A DNA stretch of 64,000 nt. It comes from an uncultured Candidatus Altimarinota bacterium (lineage in GTDB: Bacteria; Patescibacteriota; Gracilibacteria; BD1-5; UBA6164). Position 1 is the first letter of the stretch; each line of letters starts with the position of its first letter. Where the stretch lies: assembly GCA_938015455.1 (NCBI GenBank), contig CALLPL010000018.1:32145-96144 (forward strand). Direction: 5' to 3'. The position numbers and the translations under genes are program-made. The notes beneath the pieces are model-generated. The model searched no databases. It saw only the letters and a list, made by a program, of their open reading frames with translations, and had not been told where the DNA came from. Below, in pieces: positions 1-10,739 of this stretch.

Positions 1-432
1 GAGTGTCTTCATTGTTTTATCGATACAGATTTGCGAAGCGTCGACGATAGCAGCAGTATATGTTCCTCACATTCCGACCATAGGCATATATTTTATGTAC
101 TTTGTAAGAGTGTCATCACTTTCTATATCTGGTATTACACCTGGTGCTTCTGCTTCGAGTATCCTTATTACACAATCCCTTAGTTCAGCAGCCTGCTGAA
201 ATGATCATATGCCCTTTTGTTGAAGAGCTCTTGATATTGATGCATTGAACACTCAACTAGGAATATTACTCATTGCCTTGAGGCCAGCATACCCAAAACT
301 CATGCCGAGAATAATTAAGATTCCCCAGGGTCATATGCGTGCAGAATCAGATGATTCTGATGATATTTCTATGTTATCGAGAGGAGTCATATTCAGTACT
401 AGGGGCTTTATTAGATATATTTGAAGAAGCAT
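1..432 (-). CDS. Unknown protein with one N-terminal membrane segment, 3' end off window
   Basis: Open for 144 codons to the window edge when UGA is Gly; three or more UGA codons fall inside. The start chosen is the first ATG (432); a second in-frame ATG at 390 is possible. About 30 mostly polar residues precede a hydrophobic stretch (PWGILIILGMSFGYAGLKAM), after which the chain looks soluble and charged. It could be a membrane-anchored protein with an extracytoplasmic C-terminal domain. I do not recognise a family. It lies downstream of another unknown gene on the same strand, separated from it by a likely terminator, so the two are probably transcribed apart. Confidence 0.6.
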
Positions 433-461
433 TGTATATTTTTAGAAAAACAGTCAAGAGA

Positions 462-487
462 ATAAAATAAAAAGCCTCCGAGCTTTT
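462..487 (-). terminator. Intrinsic terminator after the 561-1130 gene
   Basis: On the minus strand a 6-bp stem AAAAGC/GCTTTT with a 6-nt loop is followed by a run TTTTTATTTT. It lies about 75 nt past the stop codon of the 561-1130 gene. The stem is short, so the call is moderate. Confidence 0.45.
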
Positions 488-560
488 CAGAGACTTCTTT
501 GGCCGAGATGTTGAGATTGATGCATTTTTGAGTGAGAAGGGGCTAGTATAAAGAAGGGGC

Positions 561-1130
561 TTACTCTTCAGGAAGGTTTCTCATAATTTCTGTGGCCATA
601 GCCTGAGCTCAAACTATATCTTCTTTTGCCATTCCTACTAATTGAGTTATAACCTGCTCTCCAAGTTCAGCATCGTTTATACTTAACAAATTACCTCAAT
701 CTTGGCTTCTTATTACTCGAATGGCTTGTCCAATCTTTTCTGGTTTTGAACTATATTTTTCTAGTAATCTAAATAGATCACTTTCTATTAATTCTCTTGC
801 CATTATTGCAGTCCTTCTTATCGAAGGTGAAGAGGTATGTATTTCGCTATGCCTACCAAGAAGAAAAAGAGGTAGGTCTCATTTTTGAGGAGCTTGTTCC
901 ATGAGTAATCGTTCCTCTTCAACCGCAACATCAGTTATGGGTTTTTGCATTCAATTAAGAATTTGAGCGATAACTTTTTTTCTTCTTTGAGTTATACCAT
1001 GTAAGAAAAACCTTAACTCCTCTGGTGTCACAACGTATCATGCTTGTCTGAGTGCTATAAAAATCGGCTCATCATACGTGGGATTTCTTTCTTCTCAATC
1101 AGGGGATGAAAGTTCAGGTTTTTCAATCAT
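561..1130 (-). CDS. Unknown soluble protein (189 aa)
   Basis: A complete ORF from ATG at 1130 to TAA with several in-frame UGA codons. The protein is charged, without a signal peptide or membrane segment. The middle holds a basic stretch (GITQRRKKVIAQILNG), and the rest looks largely helical with many Glu/Lys. I do not recognise a family. It is divergent from the ECF sigma gene that starts at 1289, so the 160-bp gap between them holds promoters for both directions. The function is unknown. Confidence 0.65.
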
Positions 1131-1252
1131 GGATATATGTTCTTAATTAGAAAAGACTATTGATTAATATATAAGCTAATATGATATATTTGTCAATAAA
1201 AAATATCATATCTACTCGTATCTTCTAACTCCTGAGTATAATAGAGTCATAT

Positions 1253-1281
1253 TTTTGTCACGTTTATAGAAACTTTTCGTT
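1253..1281 (+). promoter_or_regulatory. ECF-type promoter of the sigma/anti-sigma operon
   Basis: TTTTGTCAC (1253-1261), a 16-nt spacer and CGTT (1278-1281). The same elements with the same spacing occur at 2938-2966 before the beta-propeller gene. TGTCA(C)/CGT(C/T) with 16 nt between them is the layout of many ECF promoters, so I infer autoregulation by the sigma factor encoded immediately downstream. The -10 element ends only 7 nt before the ATG at 1289, implying a leaderless or nearly leaderless mRNA. Confidence 0.6.
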
Positions 1282-1288
1282 GTAGACT

Positions 1289-1843
1289 ATGCATATAGAG
1301 AACTGCATTATCCGATTTCAAGCAGGAGATTTTGATGCTTTTGGAGAGATTTATGAGGAGTATGTCGATCAAATATTTGCCTTTATACTCCGTAAGACAA
1401 GTGATAGAGAGATTGCAGAGGACCTTACAAGTCAGGTCTGGATGAAGGCCATGAAGGGGCTTGAGAAATTTTCTGATAAGCAGGGAGCGAGCTTTAAATC
1501 ATGGATTTATCGTATCGCAAATAATAGCGTGATTGATCATTATAGAACACAGAAAGAGCAGTTAGATATTGATAAGGTAGATGAAATAGGGATATCAGCA
1601 GATTTGGGGAAATGTATAGACGATCAGGATAAACTTATAGAAGTAAAAGCGTTTCTTGGAGATCTCAAACCAATAGAACAAGAGATAGTAACTCTGAGAG
1701 TATGGGATGAGATGAGTTATAGAGAGATTGCTGAAGTAACGGGAAAAAAAGAAGATAACTGCAAACAAATATATAAACGAACGATAGAAAAAATACAAGC
1801 GAATATTCTGATGATCTGTTTGTGTATAATAGTTTTCTTATAA
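1289..1843 (+). CDS. ECF-family RNA polymerase sigma factor
   Basis: A 184-aa sigma-70 family protein with only regions 2 and 4, the size and layout of an extracytoplasmic-function sigma factor. Region 2 spans about residues 10-80, with the core-binding pattern around REIAEDLTSQVWMKA; region 4 spans about 118-170 with a helix-turn-helix of the form MSYREIAEVTGKKEDNCKQI. It recruits RNA polymerase to alternative promoters. The next gene, 4 nt downstream, has the size and topology of its anti-sigma partner, and both its own upstream region and that of the beta-propeller gene carry the same ECF-like promoter. The gene has no UGA codon, so it reads identically in either code. Confidence 0.88.
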   Translation: MHIENCIIRFQAGDFDAFGEIYEEYVDQIFAFILRKTSDREIAEDLTSQVWMKAMKGLEKFSDKQGASFKSWIYRIANNSVIDHYRTQKEQLDIDKVDEIGISADLGKCIDDQDKLIEVKAFLGDLKPIEQEIVTLRVWDEMSYREIAEVTGKKEDNCKQIYKRTIEKIQANILMICLCIIVFL

Positions 1844-1847
1844 AAGT

Positions 1848-2903
1848 ATGAAACAATATTTAGAGACATTACTTAAAGAGTTTAGAGAACTTTTTCCAAG
1901 TCAAAAATCAGATAAAAAATTTGAACAATGACTTGGGAATCTGAAAAGTCTCCAATGATCCTTAGCTCCTGAGAAGGAATATAAAGAGAATTTAAGATCA
2001 AGACTTGAGGGGGTGTATTTTATGGATACACAAGAATGAGGTTTGTGGACAAGTATTAAAACTTGGAGTAATATTGCAGGATTTGCCTTTGCTCTTCCTC
2101 TTGTGGTATATGTTGGATACATGTTCTTTAGTGCCAATACTGACGGTCCTCTTGTAAAACCAGTCTGAGAATGAACTCAAATAGAAAGTATCCAGAGTAA
2201 AAATATATCACTAGAGGATACGGATGGGTGAGACGGGAGTGTGAATACTGAAGAGTCTGATCTACCTATAGAAATAAAAACCCCTAGTAATATTCTTAGA
2301 GAATCAGATGTGGTAGGTACAAGAGTATCAGTAGAAGAGATATATAAGCAGGAGCCTCTTAATGATTCAGAAGAAACTGATTCAGAGGTATTAATTTCTC
2401 CAAAACAGGAAATAAATAATGAATCAATTCAGTGAGACAGTCAAGCTGAAGAAGTTTCTGAATCTAATAGCAACAGCGAAACTCCTAAGCTAGAAGATAC
2501 TTCATGAGGAGAAAGCTTTCTTCCTGAAGAAAATCTCCCAAGTGAAGACGCTCTTTCAGATGATGAATATGGGCAGGATGAAAAGAGTAATGATATAATT
2601 ATTGCTCCAGTAGTACCAGCAGTATCACCATTAGGGTGAGAAGTACAGTGAAGTACTAGCGCTGAATCATCTCAAGACTTTTCTACTGATGGAGAACAAA
2701 GTGCTGAGCCTAGTTTTGAATTAATATGTCTTGAAGAGCTGTGATGAGAGATTATAGAAGACGGTCGTATATGTCGTCTTTTAGATGGAACAACTTGCGA
2801 TCAGAGTGAGATTTATACTTGCGGCACAAGGCCAAAAGATAATGAACCTGAACGAGAGGAAGAAGATATATATTTAGAAGATTATATACAAGAGGGTCAA
2901 TAG
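1848..2903 (+). CDS. Single-pass membrane anti-sigma-like protein with DUF333-like tail
   Basis: 351 aa, starting 4 nt after the sigma gene, so cotranscribed. About 75 cytoplasmic residues precede one TM helix (AGFAFALPLVVYVGYMFF), then a long, very acidic, Ser/Glu/Asp-rich linker (about residues 110-290). The C-terminal part (CLEELGGEIIEDGRICRLLDG, then CDQSEIYTCG) resembles DUF333, a small Cys-containing extracytoplasmic domain; that match is from memory of the pattern. Position and topology suggest it holds the sigma factor until an envelope signal arrives. The N-terminal region is not a recognisable zinc-finger anti-sigma domain, so this role is inferred from context. Confidence 0.6.
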
Positions 2904-2937
2904 CGAATATTCGTAAAAAGAAGATATTTTAGTAGAA

Positions 2938-2966
2938 TTTTGTCACTTAGTTAGAATCTTTTCGTT
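2938..2966 (+). promoter_or_regulatory. ECF-type promoter of the beta-propeller gene
   Basis: TTTTGTCAC (2938-2946), 16 nt, CGTT (2963-2966): the same core elements and spacing as at 1253-1281, with shared bases also in the spacer (TAGAA and CTTTT). It places the secreted beta-propeller gene in the regulon of the adjacent sigma factor. Confidence 0.6.
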
Positions 2967-2977
2967 TTATAATATAT

Positions 2978-3001
2978 GAGAGGATTATAAATAATCCTCT
3001 C
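2978..3001 (+). other. Perfect 11-bp stem-loop in the 5' leader of the beta-propeller mRNA
   Basis: GAGAGGATTAT, two A, then the exact complement. It begins about 12 nt past the -10 element, so it would form at or very near the 5' end of the transcript. No T-run follows, so it is not a standard terminator. It could be a 5' stabilising hairpin or an operator. Confidence 0.5.
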
Positions 3002-3043
3002 TAAGCCTTATATAAAAACCATTATTTTTTAATACTATATTTT

Positions 3044-5347
3044 ATGAAGAATATACTTGTAATTCTCCTATTGAGTCTATGAATAGGAAATGTTTCAGCA
3101 GCAGTAGATGATGATTCTATTATTGATGAACTGAATAGTCAGAATACTCAAAAGTTAGAGCTAGATTTTAAGATGAAAACTTTTGATAGTTGTGATGCTT
3201 TTGAGGATGTGATGGAGGATTATATGAAAGAATACTGGGAAAATAACTATAAAGGAGGATATAACTATTTTCGCTCTTCTACCTGAGGGCCAGAAATTAT
3301 GGAGATGGCTTTAGAGGATACAGTTCCGGCAGCACCTGTAGTATCTGCAAAATCAAGTGTAGCAAATGAGTCATCTGCTGATGGAGTATGAGGTGGAGGT
3401 AGTGACTTCTCTCAGACAAATATCCAAGTTGGATGAGTTGATGAAGCAGATAAAGTAAAAACAGATGGAAAGTATTTATACTATTTTAATGAGACTGAAA
3501 AGGCTGTATTTATAGTCGAGACTAACGGTGATACAACAGAGATAATAAAAAAGATTCATATGCCAGAGAGTTTTTATAATGCTGAACTTTATGTTACTCA
3601 GGGGAGACTTGTTATTATTTCAGGAGGCTACTCTGAGAATGACTATACGAAGCAATGATACTATATAAATAGAAACTCTAAGACTTATACGATAGTATTT
3701 GATACAAATGATAAAAAAAATCCAGAACTTATAAAATTTTATAGTTCAGATGGGGATTATTCAAAATCTCGAAGAATATGAGATTATGTATACGTACTTT
3801 CTAAAAATTATTTTAACTATCCTTATTGGAACATAAAAAATATTGATGATATAGAAGTAGATGCAGACCTTATGCTCCCTCAACAACTTGATATATCGAA
3901 AACATCAAATTCAGATGAACAAAACCTTATGGTAAAAAACAATACACTCCCGTATAAGGCTAGCAGAGGTGATATTTCTGATTGTCAGTCTATATCTTAT
4001 AGCTTTCCGGATAGTGAAACTATTAAAAATACTGGTTTTAATCCAGGATACAGCATGATCTCTGCTATCAATATAAATGACGCAAGAAAAACAGTTACTA
4101 CAAAAGTTATAGCAGGAAGCAATTCAGAAATATATATGAGTCAAGATAATTTATACATGACAGAGGGGATATATCAGGCAAGTAACTTTAGATGTCCAGT
4201 TGACGCAATATGTGCCATGCCATTTTTCTGGGGAGGGACACAAAACACACTTATTCACAAACTCAATATAGATAAAGCCTCCGTAAAATATCAAGACACA
4301 GGACTCGTTCCAGGAGCCCCACTGAACCAATACTCAATGGATGAGCATAAAGGAAACTTTAGAATAATTACATCGCAGTGGCAACCAGAGAGATCAACAG
4401 GACTCTATATACTCGATGAAAATCTGGAAAAAGTTTCAGATCTTACGAACCTTGCTCCTTGAGAAACCTTCCAATCAAGTAGGTTTTTGGGAGATAAGCT
4501 CTTTCTTGTTACCTTTGAACAAATAGATCCACTCTTTGCAATTGATCTCACTGACCAGGAAAATCCGGCAGTACTATGAGAGCTGAAGATACCATGATTT
4601 TCTACCTATCTTCATCCATATGATGATAATCACCTTATTGGTCTTGGATACGATACGCAGGTAAATCAGTGGGGAGGGACACAAACAGCAGGAGTAAAAC
4701 TTGATCTCTACAAGATTAATTATGATAAGAAATGTGGAGATTCAGGACTTACAGCGCTGCAGGAAGAAAAATGTGAATCAGGAGATTATAAATGAATTAT
4801 AGTAGAACAGCTCTACACAGAAACTCTTGGCTGAAAGGGGAGCTATTCAGAAGCACTCAATAACCCTCGAATGTTTGTCTGGAATAAAAATAGAAATACT
4901 TTACTGCTTCCAGCGACACTCTATGACAGAGATGATAATTGGAGAACAACGAGTTATTACGATGGACTCTTCGCTTTAAGTATAAATAAAGACGCAGGTA
5001 TTGAAGTTACAGGAAAAGCAACGCATATCGATATCACATGAGTAGAGCAAGAACGTCAAAAGGAATGCTCACAATATTCAGGAAGCACTGGAGAACCAGT
5101 ATGTCGTGAACTTTGGAATGGTGAGCTCAACTGTGAAACAGAAAGAGAGTATGAATATGTACCAAACTATTGTTACAAAGACTCAGATGTATGGCAATAT
5201 ATTGGAGATAATTCTTGGCAATATAGAAATATGCAAATGAAGAGAGCCTTGTACATAGGAGAAAATGTATATTGATTTTCTGATAGTCAGGTTGGAACCT
5301 ATGATTGGGATCTGTCAGAAAAAGCTAAGACTTCATTTATGAAGTAG
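3044..5347 (+). CDS. Secreted beta-propeller domain protein (PF09826-like)
   Basis: 767 aa with an N-terminal signal peptide (MKNILVILLLSLGIGNVSAA). About residues 125-150 carry the block FSQTNIQVGGVDEADKVKTD, typical of the Beta_propel family (secreted proteins with a C-terminal propeller distantly related to WD40). Most of the rest is repeated beta-strand-rich sequence, and many UGA-Gly codons interrupt it in the standard code. The family is exported and of unknown biochemical role, possibly a scaffold or sensor at the cell surface. It has its own ECF-like promoter and its own terminator and lies next to the sigma/anti-sigma pair, so it is likely an envelope-response output or a ligand for the anti-sigma ectodomain. 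Confidence 0.8.
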
Positions 5348-5357
5348 AACTTATAAT

Positions 5358-5389
5358 AAAAAACACACGAAAATTCGTGTGTTTTTTTT
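5358..5389 (+). terminator. Intrinsic terminator after the beta-propeller gene
   Basis: A near-perfect stem with arms of the form AAACACACGA and TCGTGTGTTT around a short AA loop, ending in a T-run, starts about 10 nt after the TAG stop. Confidence 0.85.
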
Positions 5390-5446
5390 GTACCCAGAGA
5401 TTTTCATATATACTAGAGTTAATATTATTTAGCCTGAAGAATCTTC

Positions 5447-6430
5447 TTGATATCCACTACTTTTATACTCCTTTTCTCGTGAATTATACTCTTACTTCCT
5501 TTAGTATTTTGGATGTATATATTTACAACTTTTTTCCCTTACTCTATATCAAGGACTCAATTTTTATGAGGAATAGTGATAGGAGCTCTTTCTAGTATTC
5601 CATTAGTATTTCATGATAATTTCTTCCTGTGAGAGATTTTGTGAAATGTATTTCTTGCTCTGAGTGTTAATGGTTTTACTCAAATCTCAAGCAGCTTAAT
5701 TGTTCTTTTTTTAAGTATATTTTTTCTATATTTTATACTCTGATACTCCTTCCAAGAGTATAAATATCGATTTACTTCCGTATATCTCAAGTCGCTCATT
5801 GTAGTATTTTTATTGATAGTACTTTCATCTTGAGCTATATTAATATTCCAGAACGTATTTTTAGTGAGTGTAGAGGGAGTAAGTGTCTCATATGGATGAC
5901 TTGTCTCATTCATAAGTGTTGGGTCAATTATCTCGTATTATATGGTTATTGCCCTACTTGAAGAAGGAAATAAATATATTTCATGATTGAGTTTCTCTGG
6001 TAGATGAAATTACTTTCAAGTACTTCAAAAATACCTTTCTATGACTGCTTGTATTGCTTTATGATTCGCATTTTTTGAGAACATTCTCTATGCTTATTTT
6101 TATGTAAATCAGTCAGGAATAAATGGCTCTCTCTTGAGTCTTGTATTTTTTCGGAGTATATTTACTATTATACTCCACCTTATGAGTAGTATACTGTTTG
6201 CCTTATGATTTTGGTGAATACTTCATGCAGAATGGTGGCTCAGAAAATATTCTTTACTTAGTCTTTTCTTCCTTACGTCGTTATGACTTATAAGTCATGT
6301 TATTTTTGATAGTGTTTTAAGTTTTGGGTATATTGGGGTGGTCTTTTTTTATGTATTTTTGATATATATTCTCCTGAGTTATATCACTATGAGGACTGAC
6401 TCACTACCTGATAACTCTGAGTTTCAATAA
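5447..6430 (+). CDS. PrsW-like polytopic intramembrane protease
   Basis: A multi-pass membrane protein assembled across many UGA codons. Conserved PrsW-type signals are present in order: a Pro/Trp-rich first helix, an ALLEEGNKY block (the EExxK-like motif), FFENILYAYFY in the next helix, and late His-containing helices (SHVIFDSVL). PrsW-family enzymes cleave membrane anti-sigma factors, so the location next to a membrane anti-sigma protein is suggestive. The start is uncertain: TTG 5447 keeps the first TM segment, ATG 5513 removes most of it; the frame is open from 5423. Its 3' end overlaps the opposite-strand TraB-like gene by 44 bp. The substrate is inference. Confidence 0.7.
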
Positions 6431-7421
6431 TCCTCCATCTAGGATCACGAGATTGTAATATATCTAAAACTCCTTTAAAATGCATGAGTCCGTAGAGGAT
6501 ATGTACTTTATCATGTTCTGAGTTTAGTATCTCTTCTACAAGATATTCGTTTCTGTCATCAAGGATTACGGCAAATATATCGGTGTTTCCAATTTTTGTT
6601 ATGAGTGTATCTCTCAGAGCTTCGTTCTTCATCATAAAATTCATAAATGATTGATTGAGAAAACGTAAGAGTAATAACTGTTTTTCACTCAAACTTGAAA
6701 GAGTACGTATAAGCTCACTATTGATATCTAAAGCCTGCGTTTTTGGAGTATCTGTTTGTTCTCAGACTGCTTTCGAGAGTTCCTGTTTTCTGTCGTAAAT
6801 ATCCATAACTTCATCGAGAGAAAGATCTACGTTATAATCTTTATCATTTACGATTCGGAGAAAATCATCATTATTTTGAGCAACAATACCGTAGAGTTTT
6901 GAAAAATTATTATAGAGTTCTGGATTAAATTCTATTCCAAGAGCTTTGTTAAAAGCATCACCTGACTCCTCACTTCCAGGACGAACTCATTCAAAAAATA
7001 AAACAAAACCATCTTGTTTAGCAGTGAGTATTTCTTTTTGTACTTGCGCATAAAAGTCACTAGAAGCAACATGGCTCATAGTTTGGAACCTGATAATTTT
7101 TTCTCAATTAGTAAGCGTATGTAGAGGGAGCATTGCCGGATTTATAATATTTTGATACACGGTAAATCATATTACTATAATAATAAAAACTCCTAAGCTC
7201 CCAGAAAGCTTATAGAGAAAATATACTGAAAAATCCCAGAGAGAATTCCTTTTCTTTCTTAAAAAGAATCTCCAAATGCAAGATATAAAATATGCGAGAA
7301 GTGTATAGAAACAGAGTCAAGAAATAAACTTTATTAGCGCTCCGAGTCATCAAATATATAACAAAAATATTCATAATACTCAGATGAAGCTGTAGCTTAA
7401 GGTTAGTTTTCTTTTGTTCAT
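6387..7421 (-). CDS. TraB/TIKI-like domain membrane protein
   Basis: 344 aa. The first 100 residues hold about three hydrophobic helices; the rest looks like a TraB/GumN/TIKI-type domain: an FQTMSHVAS segment in place of the family's GTxH strand, VLFFEGVRPGS in place of the ExxxR strand, then ILDDRNEYLVEEIL and the glycine/His strand HILYGLMHFKGVLDIL. This fold is associated with metal-dependent proteases or signalling-peptide cleavage. The protein is convergent with, and overlaps, the PrsW-like gene. The family call rests on motif order, not on alignment. Confidence 0.55.
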
Positions 7422-7512
7422 ATACTAAGAGTTGAGAAAATAGGTTTTGAGTTTCCTGTAATTTATATATAATTTTTTTAAATACAATGTAACTTCTATT
7501 TTTACACTATTT

Positions 7513-7956
7513 ATGAAGAAATATTTTACACGTCTCACGATCATATGCTTTTTGATTTTGAGCCTTTGAACTCAGATCGTTGTATGAGCAAGTCCTGTAA
7601 GCCAAGATGCAGAAAATCAATGAGCAGCTATACCATTTTGTGATGGAACAGATGCAAATGGCAATCCAGAGTGTTGACTTCAACAGTGAATTGATGCAGT
7701 AGGTGAGATAGGTGGGCTTGAAAACGATATTTGAGCTGCGGATTTTATACAAGAAATAGTGGGATATATTCTTTCATTTGTATCACTTATTGCAGTAATT
7801 TATATTATCTACGCAGGGTTTCAGATACTTATTTGAAATGGAGAAGAAGAAAAACTCAAAAAATCAAAACAAACTATTCTCTACGTTATTTTGGGTATCA
7901 TTGTAATATGGCTTGCATGGCCAATTACAATAATGGTCATAAGGGCACTCAGCTAA
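7513..7956 (+). CDS. Two-TM pilin-like small membrane protein (VirB2/TrbC-like topology)
   Basis: 147 aa: a signal peptide (about residues 1-25), a short polar region with two Cys, then two hydrophobic helices (about 82-102 and 120-142) separated by a short charged loop GNGEEEKLKKSKQ. This layout is typical of VirB2/TrbC-type conjugative pilins and of a small protein often found in CPR type IV pilus loci. It heads the pilus-assembly run and is 25 nt from the PilN-like gene. UGA codons encode at least six glycines. Whether it is a structural pilin is inference. Confidence 0.6.
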
Positions 7957-7981
7957 TTTATTTATAACTTACACATAGTTT

Positions 7982-8506
7982 ATGTCAGCAGTCGATTCAC
8001 AGTTTTATCAAAAGAAAAAGAACTCAACATTTTATGTAGGACTTGGATTTTTAGTATTTACCATTCTTGCCACAGGATGATTATACCTCTACACATCGAG
8101 TATTAAGGAAGAAAATGCTCAAATATCTGAACAAATACAAACATATAATGCTTCAATAGAAGCTGAACGAAGTGATGAAAATGTTCAAATATATAGTATA
8201 TATGAAAAACATAAAGGACTCTTAGAGAGCACCTCAAAGCGTTCTGAAATTCCACTTTTTGTTTCACACCTCAAAAAGAATTTTCAAAAGTATTGAGTTA
8301 TATGAAAAGGTTTTGATTATAACGATGGAGTCGTATTAGTTGAAATGGAATCAAAAACAGGAGAGTCTGAATATGCGTACCAAAGAATAGTGAAAATGCT
8401 CCGAGAGTACCCATTGGATGAAAAAGCACTTTTTGAAATATGAGAGGTTACAACATTCTCTGGTCATGACCAAATAACTTATACTGCGGAGTTCCGCTTA
8501 AAATAA
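7982..8506 (+). CDS. PilN-like type IV pilus assembly protein
   Basis: 174 aa with a short cytoplasmic start, one TM helix (about residues 18-35), a coiled-coil-like segment rich in Glu/Gln, and a small C-terminal alpha/beta domain. This is the architecture of PilN/GspL-C type inner-membrane alignment proteins. It is followed after 21 nt by a PilO-like gene and then PilC, the usual order of the alignment subcomplex. Sequence identity in this family is low, so the name rests on topology and context. Confidence 0.6.
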
Positions 8507-8527
8507 TTTCATTACTTAGACTATCTT

Positions 8528-9079
8528 ATGAAAGCCTCTTATACACAAAATAATTTTCTAGCCTACTTGTTGGTACTTGCAGCTCTCTTTGTACTTGTTT
8601 TTTTTACCAAGAATATTTTTTCAGATATGCAGGTAGTTATGGATGAGAGAGACCGGCAAAATAATATTAAAATCGAAAAGGAACAGACACTTTCTAAACT
8701 TAGTGAATTAAAGAATATCTTGAAGCAGGAAGATAGTGAGGCTCTACAAGAAATTAAAGGCTTTACAGGGGATTTTTCTGAAAAGGATATCTTAGAGTAT
8801 TTACACCTTTATGCCTGACAGGTAAATTCAGGGAATGAGAGAATTATTATGAAGAACATATCAGTTACATGAGACCAAGTAAGTGATCTTGGTTTTAATA
8901 AGGCAACAGTAGATATTTCAGCGGTGTTTTCATCTGAGTCTACTCTTTTTGGCTTCTTAACACACCTTACAGGCCAAGAATGAAAATATCGCTTTTATAT
9001 TACAAGGTTTAACTATCCTATGAATGAGAAATCATGAAATATTCAAGCAGAAATCCCTCTTACTTTGTACTATAAATAA
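8528..9079 (+). CDS. PilO-like type IV pilus assembly protein
   Basis: 183 aa: one N-terminal TM helix (about residues 11-30), a coiled-coil region (Glu/Lys rich, residues 40-75), then a ferredoxin-like C-terminal domain ending in predicted beta strands. This matches PilO/GspM architecture. It sits between the PilN-like gene and pilC, 6 nt before the latter, so translation is likely coupled. It would form the periplasm-facing half of the alignment complex. Confidence 0.6.
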
Positions 9080-9085
9080 TCACAT

Positions 9086-10162
9086 ATGAGTAACATTGAA
9101 CTTCCTATGTTCCAAAAAGTTTCTCTTATAGATAAATTTAACTTTTATGAATATCTATCTGTAATGCTTGATGGATGAGTAACTATCTCCGAGACTTTAA
9201 ATTCAGTTCAGACGAAAATAAAGAATAAGTTCTTTAAAGAAAAAATCGTAGAGCTACAAACATATGTCTCTAGTTGAGACTCATTTAGTAAGTCTATGAA
9301 GAAAATCCCGCAAATATTTACTTCATGAGAAGTTTCTATTGTTGAATCTGGGGAAACGACAGGAAAACTTTCTTTATCACTTGGTCATTTAGCTGAAAAT
9401 CTTCGAAAGAGTCACGATCTTAGATCAAAAATAAAATGAGCTCTTACGTATCCTATAATTATCTTTCTCTTCTTATTTCTTGCAATAATTATTGTACTCA
9501 CCTATGTAATTCCAGCTGTGAGTCAATTATTTGAAACCTCCGAAGTAGAGCTGCCACTTGCGACCAAGGCCCTCGTAGCGACTTCTAATTTTGTTATCTT
9601 TAACTGGCCAGTACTTATATTGTTGTTACTAACAGGAATAGTTCTTTTTTATGGGTATAAAAATACAGAAAAATGAAGAGCAAACCTTGATTATTTTCTT
9701 TTAGGTCTTCCTCTAGTTGGGAAAGTATATAAAAATTATATTCTCGCCTCGCTTTCAACAAATATGTGAAGTCTCATAGCTTCATGAGTCCCTGTTACAA
9801 AGTCGCTTTCTTTGACAGCAAGATCTCTCAATAATGTAGTGTATGAAACACATTTGAACGATGTAATGCATAAAGTATCATGAGGACAGAAAATTGTTGA
9901 CTCAATGACAGAGGTTGATCCTGAACATCAATTTTTCCCATTAGATTTTCTTCAGATGCTTTCAGTATGAGAAAAAACAGCTTCTCTTGATAGCGTAAGT
10001 AAAAAACTCACTGAGCAATATACAAGAGAGGTAAACTATTCTCTAGCAAGCCTCACAAAGTGGATAGAACCAATTGCTATACTTGTGGCCTGAGTATTTG
10101 TTCTTTGGTTTGCCTTTGCAATATTTGGAGCGATTCTGAAAGTTACTCAAACTGTTTCTTAA
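9086..10162 (+). CDS. pilC: Type II secretion F family platform protein PilC
   Basis: 358 aa with two repeated T2SSF domains, each ending in strong hydrophobic helices (about residues 125-150 and 320-350), and a third TM segment near 170-190. Family blocks are visible, such as the GEVSIVESGETTGKLSLSLG stretch in the first domain and MTEVDPEHQFFPLDFLQML in the second. PilC is the inner-membrane platform that couples the pilus ATPase to pilin insertion. No PilB or PilT ATPase lies in this window, so the motor is encoded elsewhere. Confidence 0.85.
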
Positions 10163-10163
10163 A

Positions 10164-10730
10164 ATGGAGTTTACAATGCTACATACTAAATATAGTAGAT
10201 GATGATTTACTCTTATAGAATTGATGATCGTTATCACAATCTTAGGTATGGTAAGTCTAGCAACATATTTACCATATGCACATCATCAAAAGAAGGTTCT
10301 GGTAAAGCAAGGAGTAAAAGAAATTGTACAAAGTCTTACAGAAGCAAGAAATTTAGCTATTAATGGTATTAATACTGGCTCATGAAACCTACATGTGGGT
10401 TTGTATTTTTCATCATGAGCTACGCAGGTTTCTTACTATACTCTTGGGCATACATGAAGCTTAGACTTTAGTACACTTTCCTCAGCTGAGCTTTTAAAAA
10501 CAAAAGCTCTCCCTCAAGGTATTCAAATTAATGATATCTCAACAAGTAATGATGAATCTCTTTTTGTTTTTAATGCAATCTCGGGAAGTGGGGCTATTTT
10601 TTCTAGACCTGACTCGGGGATTTCTACACCAAATATCGTGAGGATACTCGCATCTTATAAATGAGCGACTACTCCTGTTTTGCAAAAAGAAATAGAGTAT
10701 TATACTAGGTCATATATTTCTGATTATTAA
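10164..10730 (+). CDS. Type IV prepilin-like protein (GspH/FimT type)
   Basis: 188 aa with a prepilin signal: a basic leader, then GG|FTLIELMIVITILG, with Glu at +5 and a hydrophobic helix of about 20 residues. The Gly just before the cleavage point is UGA-encoded, so correct recoding is required for processing. The globular part resembles GspH/FimT minor pseudopilins in size. It starts 1 nt after the pilC stop. Confidence 0.8.
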
Positions 10731-10739
10731 GTCCATAGT

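Noticed and set aside
5377..5595. 72-codon ORF MCFFCTQRF... after the propeller gene
   Set aside because: Begins inside the terminator and overlaps the PrsW-like gene in another frame; no sign of selection.
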